Source: Nemertoderma westbladi (lineage: Eukaryota; Xenacoelomorpha; Nemertodermatida; Nemertodermatidae). From it: DNA of 50,427 nucleotides. Position 1 is the first letter of the stretch. Each line of letters opens with the position of its first letter. The position numbers were made by a program, and so were the translations under genes. The notes under the pieces are model-generated. The model did no database searches and was not told where the DNA came from. It saw only the letters and a program-made list of their open reading frames with translations. Below are positions 32,201 through 41,739 of the stretch, piece by piece. The stretch covers positions 1 to 50,427 of the forward strand of contig JAUCBJ010000029.1 in NCBI GenBank assembly GCA_032718475.1, in the 5' to 3' direction.

Positions 32201-34074
32201 TCTCTTAAATCATCACCAATAATTGGATCGGCCAATAGTAATCCTTTAATATCTGCCCCTTTCAAACTACGTGTGCGACCAGGTATAAAAAAGCGCGGAG
32301 GTAATCTATCTACTATAAGCGCACGGACTTCTATATCTCCTACCTTTGTGGATACTACAAATTGCACAATATCATACCATTCTAATTTACCGTCAGTATT
32401 AATGCCATCAATACCAGTACATTTTTTACCCACTATAGGTAGTTTGAGCAACGCAGCTAAATCTCTTTTAATTAGACTACGTTGGGAGCCTGTATCTAAT
32501 AAACTTCTATGTTTACTAGTAGTTTTATTTTCACATATTATAGGCATATATGCTGTTGGTATAAGAGAAGCATATTTATCGTCATTAGTTATTACACTTG
32601 TCTTATTAGTAGCTACAGTAGAAGATACAACTTGTGGATCAGAATCTGAATTAACAGTTTCGTTTGATGTCGCAACATTACACGTAGAATTTTGTTTGTC
32701 ACTAGAATGATTTGAGATACTTTTACCTCGGTTGTAATTGCTGGAAGTATTACCTTTAGAATGGTGATCAAAGTTACTACTTTTAGTACTTTGATCTAAA
32801 TGTAATAACGTGTGATGTTTTTTGCGACATACACCACATACACCAGAACTAGGACAAATCTCACCATGTGCATGTTTACGAAAACAATTTCTGCACAAAT
32901 GTAATTGTTTAGTACGCATAAACTTATCATAGGGCAAAATGTATTTATCACAATTACGCACTACATGATTACCTTGACATAAGTAACATTTAAAGGCCGG
33001 GTTTCTGTTGCTCACACTTTGAGCTACGGGTAGTGATGTTGCAGTGCCACCGTGACGCAGCAACACTTTACTATTAGAGCAGATTATCTCGTCATCAGAA
33101 TCTGCGTTGGCGCGTAACTGTTCAATTTCTTTCTGCAAGGCAGCGCGCAATGAATCCAGCTGCCAATATGTGCAATTGGCAGCTCTGTTAATGTTGTTCC
33201 GCACATCAGCAGGCAGCTTACGCATTAACAATGCAGCGTAAACGTAGCCGGCCGCGTCGACGTCAGCGCCCAAATTCTTTAGAGCCCGTAAATGCGACTC
33301 GTACGAAGCCCGAAAGGTTGATAAACCTTGAACAGTTCCTGCAGGTTCATCCATGTCGAAAAACGCATGTAACCGAGCCTGTACCAGTAACTCAGTATTC
33401 CCGTAAGTTTCAATTAATAGTTTGACAGCATCTGCATAATCAGAGTCTGTTCGATGAAAACCGCCTAATAATTCGGACGCTTGGTCACTAAGACAACCGG
33501 TTAGGTAATTAAATTTCGTGGCATTACCAAGATCAGTTCGATCGTGAACAGCGTCACGAAAACGATCCCAGAATTCGGACCACTCTAACACCTTACCTGA
33601 AAAATGTGGCAAGTTGAGGTTGGGTAGTTTATACTGTTTCGTTGGAGTTGGATGATACCCGCCATGGCTGTTGTTTGGGTTTGTAAACATGGCACCATGC
33701 TGGCCATAACCACCAACGTCATCAATAACGGAAGATGTATTCGTAGCCCCTCCAGCAACCAGTTGTGCTGTTCGGAGCAGTTTTGCGATGTTTTCGTCAT
33801 AGCGACTGACTTCATCCAGCTCGTTAAATAAGTCATCATCGTCCCCGGTTTCTGTCACGAGGAGCTCGATTTTTTCACTGAATTCTCGAATGTTCTTCAT
33901 TTGAACCTCCACGGAATTGATCTTAGCAAGAATCTCCTCCGTATTTGGATTCTTTGTGAACACCATCTGTCTAGTATCCATGTACAGAAGAACGTTTAAT
34001 TCACCAGCAATGCGAGTCACAATAGACCTGTGCCCCCCACGCCGCCGCTTTAATTGCGTTAATGAATCTGACAT
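29236..34074 (-). CDS. BEL/Pao Gag-Pol polyprotein of element C, truncated by frameshift
   Basis: This copies the element through an RNA intermediate. The start is ATG 34074. By residue: a DUF1759-like Gag at about 155-300 (LPHFSGKVLEWSEFWDRFRD); Cys/His knuckles at 360-425 (CYLCQGNH, CRNCFRKH, CGVCRKKHH); retropepsin motif LLDTGSQRSLI near 535; reverse transcriptase with VVADIEKAFLQI near 871 and a YIDN box near 952, where many reverse transcriptases have YxDD; RNase H start HAFTDASGKAYGS near 1118; integrase zinc-binding part HSRNGHEGTS...CEQC near 1467; and core start GVDYTGSL near 1537. The frame ends at 29236 just after the second part of the integrase core. The 1612 codons plus the shifted part equal a normal BEL/Pao Gag-Pol. 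Confidence 0.92.
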   Translation of the reverse strand: MSDSLTQLKRRRGGHRSIVTRIAGELNVLLYMDTRQMVFTKNPNTEEILAKINSVEVQMKNIREFSEKIELLVTETGDDDDLFNELDEVSRYDENIAKLLRTAQLVAGGATNTSSVIDDVGGYGQHGAMFTNPNNSHGGYHPTPTKQYKLPNLNLPHFSGKVLEWSEFWDRFRDAVHDRTDLGNATKFNYLTGCLSDQASELLGGFHRTDSDYADAVKLLIETYGNTELLVQARLHAFFDMDEPAGTVQGLSTFRASYESHLRALKNLGADVDAAGYVYAALLMRKLPADVRNNINRAANCTYWQLDSLRAALQKEIEQLRANADSDDEIICSNSKVLLRHGGTATSLPVAQSVSNRNPAFKCYLCQGNHVVRNCDKYILPYDKFMRTKQLHLCRNCFRKHAHGEICPSSGVCGVCRKKHHTLLHLDQSTKSSNFDHHSKGNTSSNYNRGKSISNHSSDKQNSTCNVATSNETVNSDSDPQVVSSTVATNKTSVITNDDKYASLIPTAYMPIICENKTTSKHRSLLDTGSQRSLIKRDLAALLKLPIVGKKCTGIDGINTDGKLEWYDIVQFVVSTKVGDIEVRALIVDRLPPRFFIPGRTRSLKGADIKGLLLADPIIGDDLRDIGIIIGIDYYFEFVPAQQLSSGLYCVPSVLGDVIAGRIPYSSVNTSTTVNTTTICLISIGANYNVDNDSETKLDNMLSRLWDLDSIGISTENINRPIDEYVHTNFIKSLQFVDGRYCVGLPWRPNHPKLPSNYNLALRRLASTLAKLRKTPKLLSVYNNIITDQLQRKFIELVPCDNNILPDKVHYLAHHGVAKPESTTTPLRIVYDCSAKAGPKCASLNDCLYSGPCFTPNIISCILQFRTGSFAVVADIEKAFLQIRLNETDRDVTRFLWPANPIDPKSKFNTYRFMVVLFGATCSSYLLGATIREHLNNYSHPIIDEILRNLYIDNLQGTFDSETNLIQYYYDCKRIFTDANLPLREWVTNSPKLSKVIIDNGDTPKHSKPVIKFLGLKWNFSQDILEFKSHPFMKSDVLTKRIIVSHVAQYFDPLGIFGPIGIKSRIFIQGLWKAKVMWDENLHGSFRDEWEIISNDLHAIFNCNIKRQLLSVSPKSSFHAFTDASGKAYGSVIYIVDDIHKPELVISKSKVVPIKKQALIEKSIKSSMESLTLPQMELTALNLGLRLLSYVSNVYGHMRLLPKFYLWTDSEISQRWLLSLKPLNSFVQARVTECNHIISELEAKVFHVKGIENPADLISRGTTANTLLSSDQWWHGPPWLINHSSWPQQKVLSLQCKSMDNDVDVVCGVGESSNPPEVEPVAINLELFSSYSRLLKVTAWILKYIDNIRKSVLLKHQQVGSILMHSNSDTRITKQKPYLLLKDIKTAEHWWIRKVQRESFGEEIEFLLSKNKFNTPTLVRQLQLFLSDDIIKSNGRLSNADLDWNSKQPILLPKKHYLTDLIIRDAHSRNGHEGTSSTVAYLRQRWWIPSSRQRVKIMICKCEQCLRIQGKPYVSPLPPPLPNYRVQFQRPFSAVGVDYTGSLAAKQNGEVFKVYIALFTCTVSRAIHLELVLDNSTLEFLLAFRSFVGRRGYPSILIVIIQPPSLLPDKFY

Positions 34075-34123
34075 AATAATTATTATACAGTACAGTTTAT
34101 TTTAAGTTAAATTGGCCATTTAA

Positions 34124-34142
34124 TTAGGTCCAGGCACCAAAA
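34124..34142 (-). promoter_or_regulatory. Primer binding site of element C
   Basis: On the minus strand TTTTGGTGCCTGGACC directly follows the 5' LTR end. TGGTGCCTGGACC would pair with a tRNA 3' end ...GGTCCAGGCACCA. The two or three extra T bases before TGG are a usual spacer. I did not identify the tRNA. Confidence 0.7.
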
Positions 34143-34413
34143 TGTAAGGGAAATACCCAAACATGAAACAGTACGACACTGTCAAGTATAATAAAACGTA
34201 AAAGGTCTCATAAACTAATAACTGTATAATATAATAAGATAGAACTGCAGGAATATAATATAACAGTATAGAACCACACAGTAAGGGAAGCATCAGCTGG
34301 ATAGCCCAATCACCATGATAGTCACTATGAATATAATCAACTTACAATGAGTAAACTAATAACAACTATATGGATAATATATGACCTATCTATACACGAA
34401 TATATTTCGTACA
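34143..34413 (-). repeat. Element C 5' LTR
   Basis: It is the 271-bp partner of 27779-28049 and looks identical to it. It is adjacent to the primer binding site, which sets the transcription direction as leftward. Confidence 0.93.
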
Positions 34414-34655
34414 ATATATAAGTATAATTATTACAGACTAGATTTGTCACAGAATACCGGTATATAATTTCAGCACAAATATATATAAATATATAATAGG
34501 CCTATCGTGAATACCGGTATACAGCTTACACTTATAGTATATAAGTATAATTATGGACTATAATTAATTACAGAATACCGGTATAATTTCAGCCTAAATT
34601 TATAGAAATAAATATAATAAGCCTATCGTAAATACCGGTATGTCAATTATTTTAG
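34414..34655. repeat. 124-bp tandem repeat in element B leader (right part)
   Basis: This is the continuation of the interrupted unit and one further, more diverged unit starting near 34531. Each ends in AAATACCGGTAT or GAATACCGGTAT. It shows the pre-insertion target of element C. Confidence 0.75.
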
Positions 34656-35585
34656 AATAATTGAATTTCTGAATTTTAGGGGTTACTTGTTTACTTTACT
34701 TTACTTGATTGCCGTTATTTAAGCAGTAGTCCAACTGACATTAAGACCTAATTGTTGTAAGACAGGCCTACTATTTTATAAATCGGTTTGAGTTGATTTA
34801 TAATATATGTGTACCCGTTTAATGGGTTTTGTCAATATTTGAAATAAATGTTATTATTTCTGGGAAGGAGTCACTACACAGAAGCTGTCCGCTCTCAGTG
34901 AAGTGCTACTTGTTGGACACTAAAACAAATAATTCTAATTTACCTAAGTTACTTATTACTACAAATTACGTACAATTCGGGGTGAGATTACAATCTCTAA
35001 ATAAACACAAAAAATTACACGTACGAATTTTTAGGGTAATTTTACAAGAAGTCTACAAACCAGCCTAACAAAGGGTTAGAATATCTGTTTATTACAACGG
35101 ACAGGGTACTACGGTATTTGAAAATAACAAAGCAGTAGTAAATATACTGCGTTGTCCAGATAGGAAAAATACCACCGTCTGACGACTTATAGCCGTATCG
35201 CTATAAGTACTACGTTATGTATCACGGAGTGTTCCTACCTAGAAGTTAATTACCGCGGTCTACCAGAACCAACGTGCCTATTAACCACTTTACAACACAA
35301 ATATACTGCCTACACACTAATTACCTTCGGAAAGTATTGTACACTAAACCCTAAATTAGGTACAAGTACTTATACAACAAATAACTAGCAGTTAGAAATA
35401 CTTGTACAGCTAAAAGAACCACGGTATCTGCTGGAGTGACCGGGGCACAAAATCACCAGTCTTTACCTACGCCAAGCAGCCCTGATGTAGTACCGGGGTT
35501 AATTTAACTATAACGGTATGTATAACAAGCACAATTACTGTAGGAATAAACTTGGGGTTGTGAATGTTGCGAATAATCGTATAAA
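34656..35585. other. Element B leader, non-coding
   Basis: I see no gene or further repeat of note. The sequence is AT-rich, and short open frames near 34829 have no recognisable features. Confidence 0.4.
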
Positions 35586-35590
35586 CTCTG

Positions 35591-36175
35591 AATAATAAAT
35601 ATTACGCTACGCGTACAGACTACTCAAATAAAATACAGACCAAACTCTGGCAGACTACTATCAAGCCCAAACAAACTACAGTATATGCAGACTCCGAAAT
35701 GGTTAGTTAGTATGCGTTCTAACCGAGTAGTACGACTTATTCTTTCAAGGGGATTTACCTCACAGCACTGGAAGCCCCTACATTCCTAACTAGTAATTTA
35801 TCGGACATACACTCTACACACACCGCAATCTCCTCAAACCTAACAACAGCCAGACAACAATCCAGCCTACAAATTATCTAAATAAGAAATATTACGCTAC
35901 CCGTACAGACTACACATACAAAATACAGACCAAACTCTGGCAGACTACTATCAAGCCTAAACAAACTACAGTATATGCAGACTCCGAAATGGTTAGTTAG
36001 TATGTGTTCTAACCGAGTAGTACGACTTATTCTTTCGAGGGGATTTACCTCACAGCACTGGAAGCCCCTACTTTCCTAACTGGTACTTTATCGGACATAC
36101 ACTCTACACACACTGCAATCTCTTCAGACTTAACAACAGTCAGACAACAGTCCAGCCTACAAATTATCTGTACAA
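35591..36175. repeat. 290-bp tandem duplication in element B leader
   Basis: ATTACGCTAC followed by the same 280 or so bases (CAGACCAAACTCTGGCAGAC, GCAGACTCCGAAATGGTTAG, CCAGCCTACAAATTATCT) occurs from 35601 and again from 35891, with only scattered differences. It is non-coding. Confidence 0.88.
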
Positions 36176-36312
36176 TCTGAGCAGGCTTACACGTCTTCTG
36201 CTCAATATTAACCTACAAATAAATAAAACTGACAGAAATAGGCCTAAGTAAAATCCCAATAAAAACCAGGCGTCCCCGATTACTTATTAAGACCTACCGG
36301 TATATAATTATC

Positions 36313-37317
36313 GGAAGCAGGACAATTCGGTCCCGGACAATTCGGTCCGGACAATTCGGTCCCAAAACATGCATATTACTGGGACCGAATTGTCCGGGAC
36401 CGAATTGTCCGGGACCGAATTGTCCGGGACCGAATTGTCCGGGACTGAATTGTCCAGGACCGAATTGTCCGGGACCAAATTTAATTGGTACTATATAATG
36501 GTGAATGTTCTAGAACATTAATATATATTATTATATGATAGCTAGTGTTTTTTTACTAGCTAGTATTTTTTTAAAAATAAAAAAAATTTACTTTTTTTTG
36601 GTAACATTATTAGTTATGGTAGCTATGGTGTTTTATTGAGCTTGTGAAATATTTACTAGCTAGTCTAGTAATAGTATGTATTTAAAATGTTTAAAACTGA
36701 TTTTTTTTTATATATTGCGTAAGTATACTGTATGTGTTGTTGGTTGGTTAACAAGCCTAAATTATTATCTTAGATAATAGCTGGATCTCATTCAGGGACT
36801 TTTATAATATCATCAATATTGTTGGTAATTAATATAATCAGCAACAGTTTAGGCCTAATTCTGAAATATCAATGTTTTCACAAGTGTTTTTATAATTTCA
36901 AGGAAATGCTAGCTAGTAAAAAAAAACACTAGCTACACCTTAATAAATAATATATAATAATGTTCTCGAACACTTACCAATAACAAAAATAAAAAAAATA
37001 CAGTATTTTTAAAATTTCAAAAAATTCTAGCAAGTAAATAACACTAGCTACCATAACAAATATCTCTACTAATGTTCTAGAACATTCCTCAATATCAAAA
37101 AAGCAATAAAAAGTTGCTATCAGGAACCGGACAATTCGGTCCCGGACAATTCGGTCCTAGGACAATTCGGTCCTAGGACAATTCGGTCCCGGACAATTCG
37201 GTCCCGGACAATTCGGTCCCATTTATTTAGTGTTTTGGGACCGAATTGTCCGGGACCGAATTGTCCGGACCGAATTGTCCGGGACCGAATTGTCCGGGAC
37301 CGAATTGTCCTACATCC
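36313..37317. mobile_element. Element D: fold-back DNA transposon with 9-bp target duplication
   Basis: A 1005-bp non-coding element. Its left end GGAAGCAGGACAATTCGGTC and the reverse complement of its right end GGATGTAGGACAATTCGGTC are inverted repeats. Exact 9-bp duplications ATAATTATC flank it (36304-36312, 37318-37326). Each end carries an array of the near-palindrome GGACAATTCGGTCC / GGACCGAATTGTCC, in both orientations within each end. The interior repeats inverted motifs (ACTAGCTAGTATTTTTTT against TGCTAGCTAGTAAAAAAA; AATGTTCTAGAACATT). A 9-bp duplication with long repetitive ends fits the Mutator-like or Foldback type; no transposase is present. Confidence 0.8.
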
Positions 37318-37462
37318 ATAATTATCAAAATCGAATAATACTGCTGTACCTGTACTGCTGTAGGTACCGGTCCGGGTGGTTAGGTAGTCAGGCCTACTAG
37401 GTACCGGTTGACCGGTACTTCAGCTTTATTGCCTACTGCAATACAGAAGCTATATCTGTTAT

Positions 37463-38660
37463 TGTTCGCGCTTTCAGACCTTTAGCAGTTTAACCTGCCA
37501 AATTTGGATGTCTTCTAGATAATAAATCGACTTTAGCCTATGACGAGTATTTGATACACTACATTAGCCGAAGCCAGTCTATGCGCGACCATTCACCCGC
37601 TGGATATACCCGGGAGACTGGATTCGGAAGCTTAACCTTATTGCGGTGTAGGCCTACTGTATTATTCGACTGATCGTAATATATAATCTCTGACAAATAT
37701 TATTCACTTTCGGGAAATATTAACAGTTCCTTTAGGACGTGGCGCTCTAAATATGTAAACAGAGTTATGACTTAAACTAGACACAACGGGATGGCTATGG
37801 ATTCACGTATATAGCGCATTCTTTAGGAGATGCTTTGTTATCAGTCACAATCATACACAATACTGCACAATGCTGCACACCGATCTGCCGACTTTCACTA
37901 ATTTTAGTCACATATAAAGAGAACAACAACCAATACATGTAGTGCCTATGAAATAGCATTAGATTCACTTCAAAACCACTTTAATGTAAGTCGCAATCGT
38001 TATATGTAACCGGTCTCTCTTACCTTCAGTATATCAAGAAGATTGAGGGTTTTGTAATTATTTATCGATATTCCAAATATAATAATATTCCATCAACTGA
38101 TACAATGAATAACCGACAGTAAATAGCAGTAAAATTGCGGTGTTTGTAGTTGACAATATGATTAGGTGAGTAGGTTTGGTAGGCATGAATTGGTATGAAT
38201 TGAATTGATAACAGATATACGTTCTATAATTAAGCCTACTAATGTTGGGCTAAAGCCTGAAAACACAGAGATTCCAAAGCCGGTCTTCTGGGCTCAGGAA
38301 AAAGGTAAACATTGACCCATAATGCATTGCGCGATTTCCCGGAGGTTTCTGTACAAAAAGCAGGAGAATCGCTCTGATTGGTTGACCGAACAAAGAAACA
38401 CCAGAGAACAAGGAAAAAGCTACACGTGTACAGATCAGCTGTTAGCTGTCGTCATAGTAACTACACTGTTTCAAGAGGATTTAGCGTATTGCGACATAGA
38501 ATTGCTAGTTATGTCCGCTAAAGTACACATACAGAAGAAATGGCTTTTTATGTCCACTAAAACACCAGTACAGTAAGGAAACGGCTTTTTATGCCCGTTA
38601 AACCAACTACAGAGTACTTTGCGGGGAAAATAACCGGCTAATTCCGCAAAAGCTTTTACA
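37463..38660 (-). repeat. Element B 5' LTR (right copy, 1198 bp)
   Basis: This is the longer of the two B LTRs, with TG...CA ends, and is presumably the intact form because the diverged solo LTR A also has the segment missing from the left copy. CATTG follows at 38661-38665. It includes CTCTGATTGGTTGACC, with an inverted CCAAT box that could act in transcription. Confidence 0.9.
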
Positions 38661-38895
38661 CATTGCGCTAGTTTTCTCAGTTAGGTCTCTCTACTGGCAT
38701 AACGGGGAAGATTGCTCTGATTGGCTGAATAAGCCAGGACAAAGAGATCTCCACGTACACAAAGAATCAGCTGACCGATTTCGTCATCTTGGTTCTAATT
38801 TCTTTCCGACACGTAGTTGAACAATTTTAGGGATATTTTAGAGTATTCTGCGCATTGCGTGAAAATGACTTGTTATGTCCGCAAAAGCTTTTACA
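38661..38895. mobile_element. Solo LTR A, right portion
   Basis: It begins with the second CATTG and runs through TTGCTCTGATTGGCTGAATA and TTATGTCCGCAAAAGCTTTTACA, a diverged version of the end of the B LTRs. TTTAC follows at 38896-38900. Together with 17611-18424 it makes one LTR split by element B. Confidence 0.85.
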
Positions 38896-38936
38896 TTTAC
38901 AGTAAGTATCCCCCTGTCGAGCGGGCTCCTAATTAT

Positions 38937-38975
38937 ATCCCACGTGTACTGTGCGATGGCCGCGTTCTATCGATA
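38937..38975 (+). repeat. 39-bp direct repeat, right copy
   Basis: An exact copy of 16731-16769. On this side it is not preceded by GATCTAAGTTC-type motifs, so it is not simply part of the fold-back element. Confidence 0.85.
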
Positions 38976-39160
38976 TTATAGTATCCTTTACTGTGTTACA
39001 TTAAGCATATAAAAGTAGGCCTACTTATAATATAATAATGATCAGATATCTACAGTACTACGTAAAAAACTTTCTAAATCCGACGTATTTTGCCTTGATT
39101 TGTAGTTGTTGTAATATGCCTATTTCCTACAATAGTTATAATTTCACTGGGGTTTCCATT

Positions 39161-39240
39161 GGTGCAGTGGTCGAGTAGGTTAAGGCGCGGGTTACATTTT
39201 AAGTAGGTCAGGGGTTCGAATCTGGGTCGGTAAATTTTAT
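39161..39240 (+). repeat. tRNA-derived SINE head or tRNA pseudogene
   Basis: An internal RNA polymerase III promoter is visible. The A box TGGTCGAGTAGG (39168-39179) fits the consensus fully. The B box GGTTCGAATCT (39213-39223) differs from the consensus at one base. Their spacing is that of a tRNA. TGGTCGAGTAGGTTAAGGCG recalls Ser or Leu tRNAs. The flanking 7-base arms do not pair, so it is not a working tRNA. I could not define the SINE body or a target duplication. Confidence 0.6.
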
Positions 39241-41040
39241 TTTGGGCTATTATATTTTCGGTTTCATTAATTTAGATAAGCCAATGGGGTGCGTACAACA
39301 CGTGGAACGATGGGTTGGGCCAATCGTAGGGCACTTGACAATTTATTGCTCCAATGTGCGTTCATAGAATGTTGTAGAATGTTCTAGTTGATTCCATGGT
39401 TAGGATTTGCTAAGGGGGCGGTTTGCCCTTCGGTTATCACTTAACTAAAACTTAACTTGACTTAGCTTGCCTAATTACTTTAGTTTAGTTCCCCCTTTTG
39501 TATTTTGTAAAGTTAAGTTGATAAGTCTTTGTAATTACGTTAAATATACTGCAAACTCTCTGCCATGTAGTTTTAACGTATCTATCTTGAGACAGCCAAA
39601 CGCTTCGGAGAATGGCTGCCTAGACCGTTAGGCTTCAGCAACGCAAGGGAAAAGATGTCCACGATGCATTAGAGAGTCCACATTATCTTCGCCCACGCCC
39701 ATTCGAGAGTATGCCTCACTGCCAGAAAGCGCCCATATCAGAGGAAGGTAAGACTTTGTTCGACGCCCTTGCCCGCCGTAAGACCTTAGATCTGGGTAGG
39801 GCGTGATGCCGTCCTGGGACGCCGTAAAATTTAGGATCAAATATCTCAGATTCAGACAGGAAAAAACCCGGTCAACCTGTATCTCCTACAGGTGCGAGCT
39901 GTTGCTGTTCGTCAGTACGCGCAAGTACTGTACACTTAGGTGCGAGTAGCACGCTCTATAATTTGGTGATTTGCAGTACTGACAGTACAGTACCGGTTGG
40001 CATTGTAGGCCTTATAGATTGACTGACCTGTCTGATTCCAAAGTATTTGATCAGGCAAGAGGCAGCTTTCTGCTACCGGCACACGTTTGGCTTAGGGAGG
40101 TTTACTAACATCCTACCGCGCCCTTGCCATGTACTGACTGATAGGTATTTACTGCTGACCACCACAGTATCAAAGTTCTAGAATCAAATTTATATACCAG
40201 ATCAGCTATACCAGTATACGTACGGTAGTAAATTAACACCTATTTCATTATCTCACAATCAGAATCTGGTATTAGTGCCGATCATGGGTGTAGTTACTAA
40301 CACCGTAATTGCCCGGTTGAGTTGTGAATGAAGGAGGAGAGAGCCCTTTTGACGTCAGTTTGTAAGTATTGCGCCTACAGCGTGCGACTATAGCTTACTC
40401 GAGTAGCTAGCGCCCGGTATTGTTATTTTGATTAAAATCACCAAAACCTAGTATAACGGCGATACACCAAAATTGTTTTATTCGTAACACACACACACAC
40501 GCGTCTTGTGTCTTGAGATCTAAGCTACTGTAGGCTACTGATTACGGCAAGAATATTCTATTATTTGAGGAGATACAGTATTTAATATTTGTTTTACTCA
40601 GGCAGTGGGGCACCCTTTTGACTGCTATTTTCCTGTCGGCAGTATTGTTTTACGCTAGTGTCGTTGACCCGCAAGCTCGTATACCCATATAAATGACAAG
40701 TTTACAGTATTTTAGGTCCATTAGCGATAGTTAGGATTCGCTACGCGGGGATTGTTTTCCCGTGAGTTTGGTCTGTATCTGTAGACTGTACAGTACATCT
40801 GCCTCACCGGTTAGAGGCCGGGCATCCTGTTTGTCTAGTTAGCCCGGGCATTTGATTCGCCCACGTATTAGAATAGACATCAGGCTCCGTTCCTCGCCAG
40901 TAGTAGTTTGTGTACTTAGTACAGTTTCTGTTTATTTAGACACCCTGGACTGGGATTTCTTGTCAGATACTGTACGAGCCCGTATACACTGCTGGATTCT
41001 ACAGTAAGGAGGTACTTCGTTACTAGGATCCGGTAGGCGG
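39241..41040. other. Non-coding stretch
   Basis: I see no supported gene. A short (CA)n run lies near 40491-40502. The open frame near 39628-39840 (minus) has no recognisable features. Confidence 0.4.
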
Positions 41041-41068
41041 TATACTACTGGACTTATCACCCTCTTCG

Positions 41069-41359
41069 CTTGCGGCAACTGGGTCTCCCGATCTTGAGCA
41101 TCGTCGCCATCGGGCTGATCTCATTCAGGTTTATCGGTATCTGTCGGGACTTGAGTCGGTCGACCATCAATTTACTCTATCACCCAGCAGTACTCGCGGC
41201 CACTCCTTAAAACTCCAGAAACCACGTGCGAGATTTCTCCAACGAAACTCAATCTTTCACTTCCGGGTCATTGACCCATGGAATGCGTTGACCGATGATG
41301 TAGTGACCGCACCCTCGTTAAATACATTCAAATCCAGGCTGAACACTCACTATAAATAA
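41069..41359 (+). pseudogene. 3' end of a non-LTR retrotransposon polymerase
   Basis: The plus frame, ending at TAA 41357-41359, reads RRHRADLIQVYRYLSGLESV, then STRGHSLKLQKPRARFLQRN, then DPWNALTDDVVTAPSLNTFK. This is the typical C terminus of LINE polymerases: RR.R.DLI..YK...G, TRGH..KL.K, F..R....WN.LP..VV.A.S...FK. Everything upstream is missing or unrecognisable, so the insertion is strongly 5'-truncated. Only the last 96 codons are convincing. It is a different LINE lineage from the fragment at 385-1065, as far as the motifs show. Confidence 0.8.
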
Positions 41360-41414
41360 ACATTTACCCTTAAAATTTACTCCATCGTGGTGGAACCACA
41401 CATAAACCGTCCAT

Positions 41415-41728
41415 AATCTGCCCTTCTACTGTATAACTCATTATCGTTGTTTTATCGTATTTTAATTAAGATTTTTAATCTGACGTTTTATCGCATGGCC
41501 ACCTATTAAATTGTTTTATCATAATTCGGTTTTGTATTATACTTTTAAATAATGTTACACATTTTTATTTTATTTTTTGTTTTTTTTTTAGTTTATACAA
41601 TATGAACACAAAGTATTTTAATCTGCCCAACTATAACTGATTACCATTGTTTTATCGTATTTTAATATTTTTAATCTGACTTTTTATCATCTGGCCACCT
41701 ATTAACATTGTTTTATCATAATTCTATC
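41415..41728 (+). repeat. Duplicated LINE 3' UTR segment
   Basis: TCTGCCC..CTAT.ACT, GTTTTATCGTATTTTAAT, TTTTTAATCTGAC, TGGCCACCTATTAA and TTGTTTTATCATAATTC occur in this order at about 41418-41528 and again at 41622-41723. They follow the LINE stop codon directly, so two copies of its 3' tail or a duplicated tail are present. Confidence 0.7.
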
Positions 41729-41739
41729 ATTTCCCTTAT

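Larger units (their letters stand above)
27779..34413 (-). mobile_element. Element C: young BEL/Pao LTR retrotransposon
   Basis: A 6635-bp element with 271-bp LTRs that look identical by eye, each TG...CA. It is flanked by ATATA at 27774-27778 and 34414-34418, a 5-bp target duplication. It carries gag-pol on the minus strand, a primer binding site next to the right (5') LTR and a purine-rich tract next to the left (3') LTR. It lies inside a tandem repeat of element B's leader, so it is younger than B. A single frameshift in the integrase domain separates the two open parts. Confidence 0.93.
18425..38660 (-). mobile_element. Element B: large non-autonomous BEL/Pao-like LTR retrotransposon (with nested insertions)
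   Basis: The two LTRs (18425-19431 and 37463-38660) start TGTTCGCG and end CTTTTACA on the plus strand. CATTG flanks the whole unit at 18420-18424 and 38661-38665, a 5-bp target duplication. The coding strand is minus, so the 5' LTR is the right one. In transcript order come a long repeat-rich leader, a gag-protease frame (27501-23086), a decayed post-RT remnant, about 1.7 kb of non-coding DNA, a second decayed coding region (20870-19510), and a purine-rich stretch (CTGGGAGCGG) abutting the 3' LTR. Reverse transcriptase, RNase H and integrase are missing. Without element C it spans about 13.6 kb. I found no TGG-type primer binding site next to the 5' LTR. Confidence 0.85.

Noticed and set aside
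39161-39240. A functional tRNA gene
   Set aside because: The A and B boxes are good, but the acceptor arms do not pair and the B box has one mismatch, so a SINE head or pseudogene is more likely.
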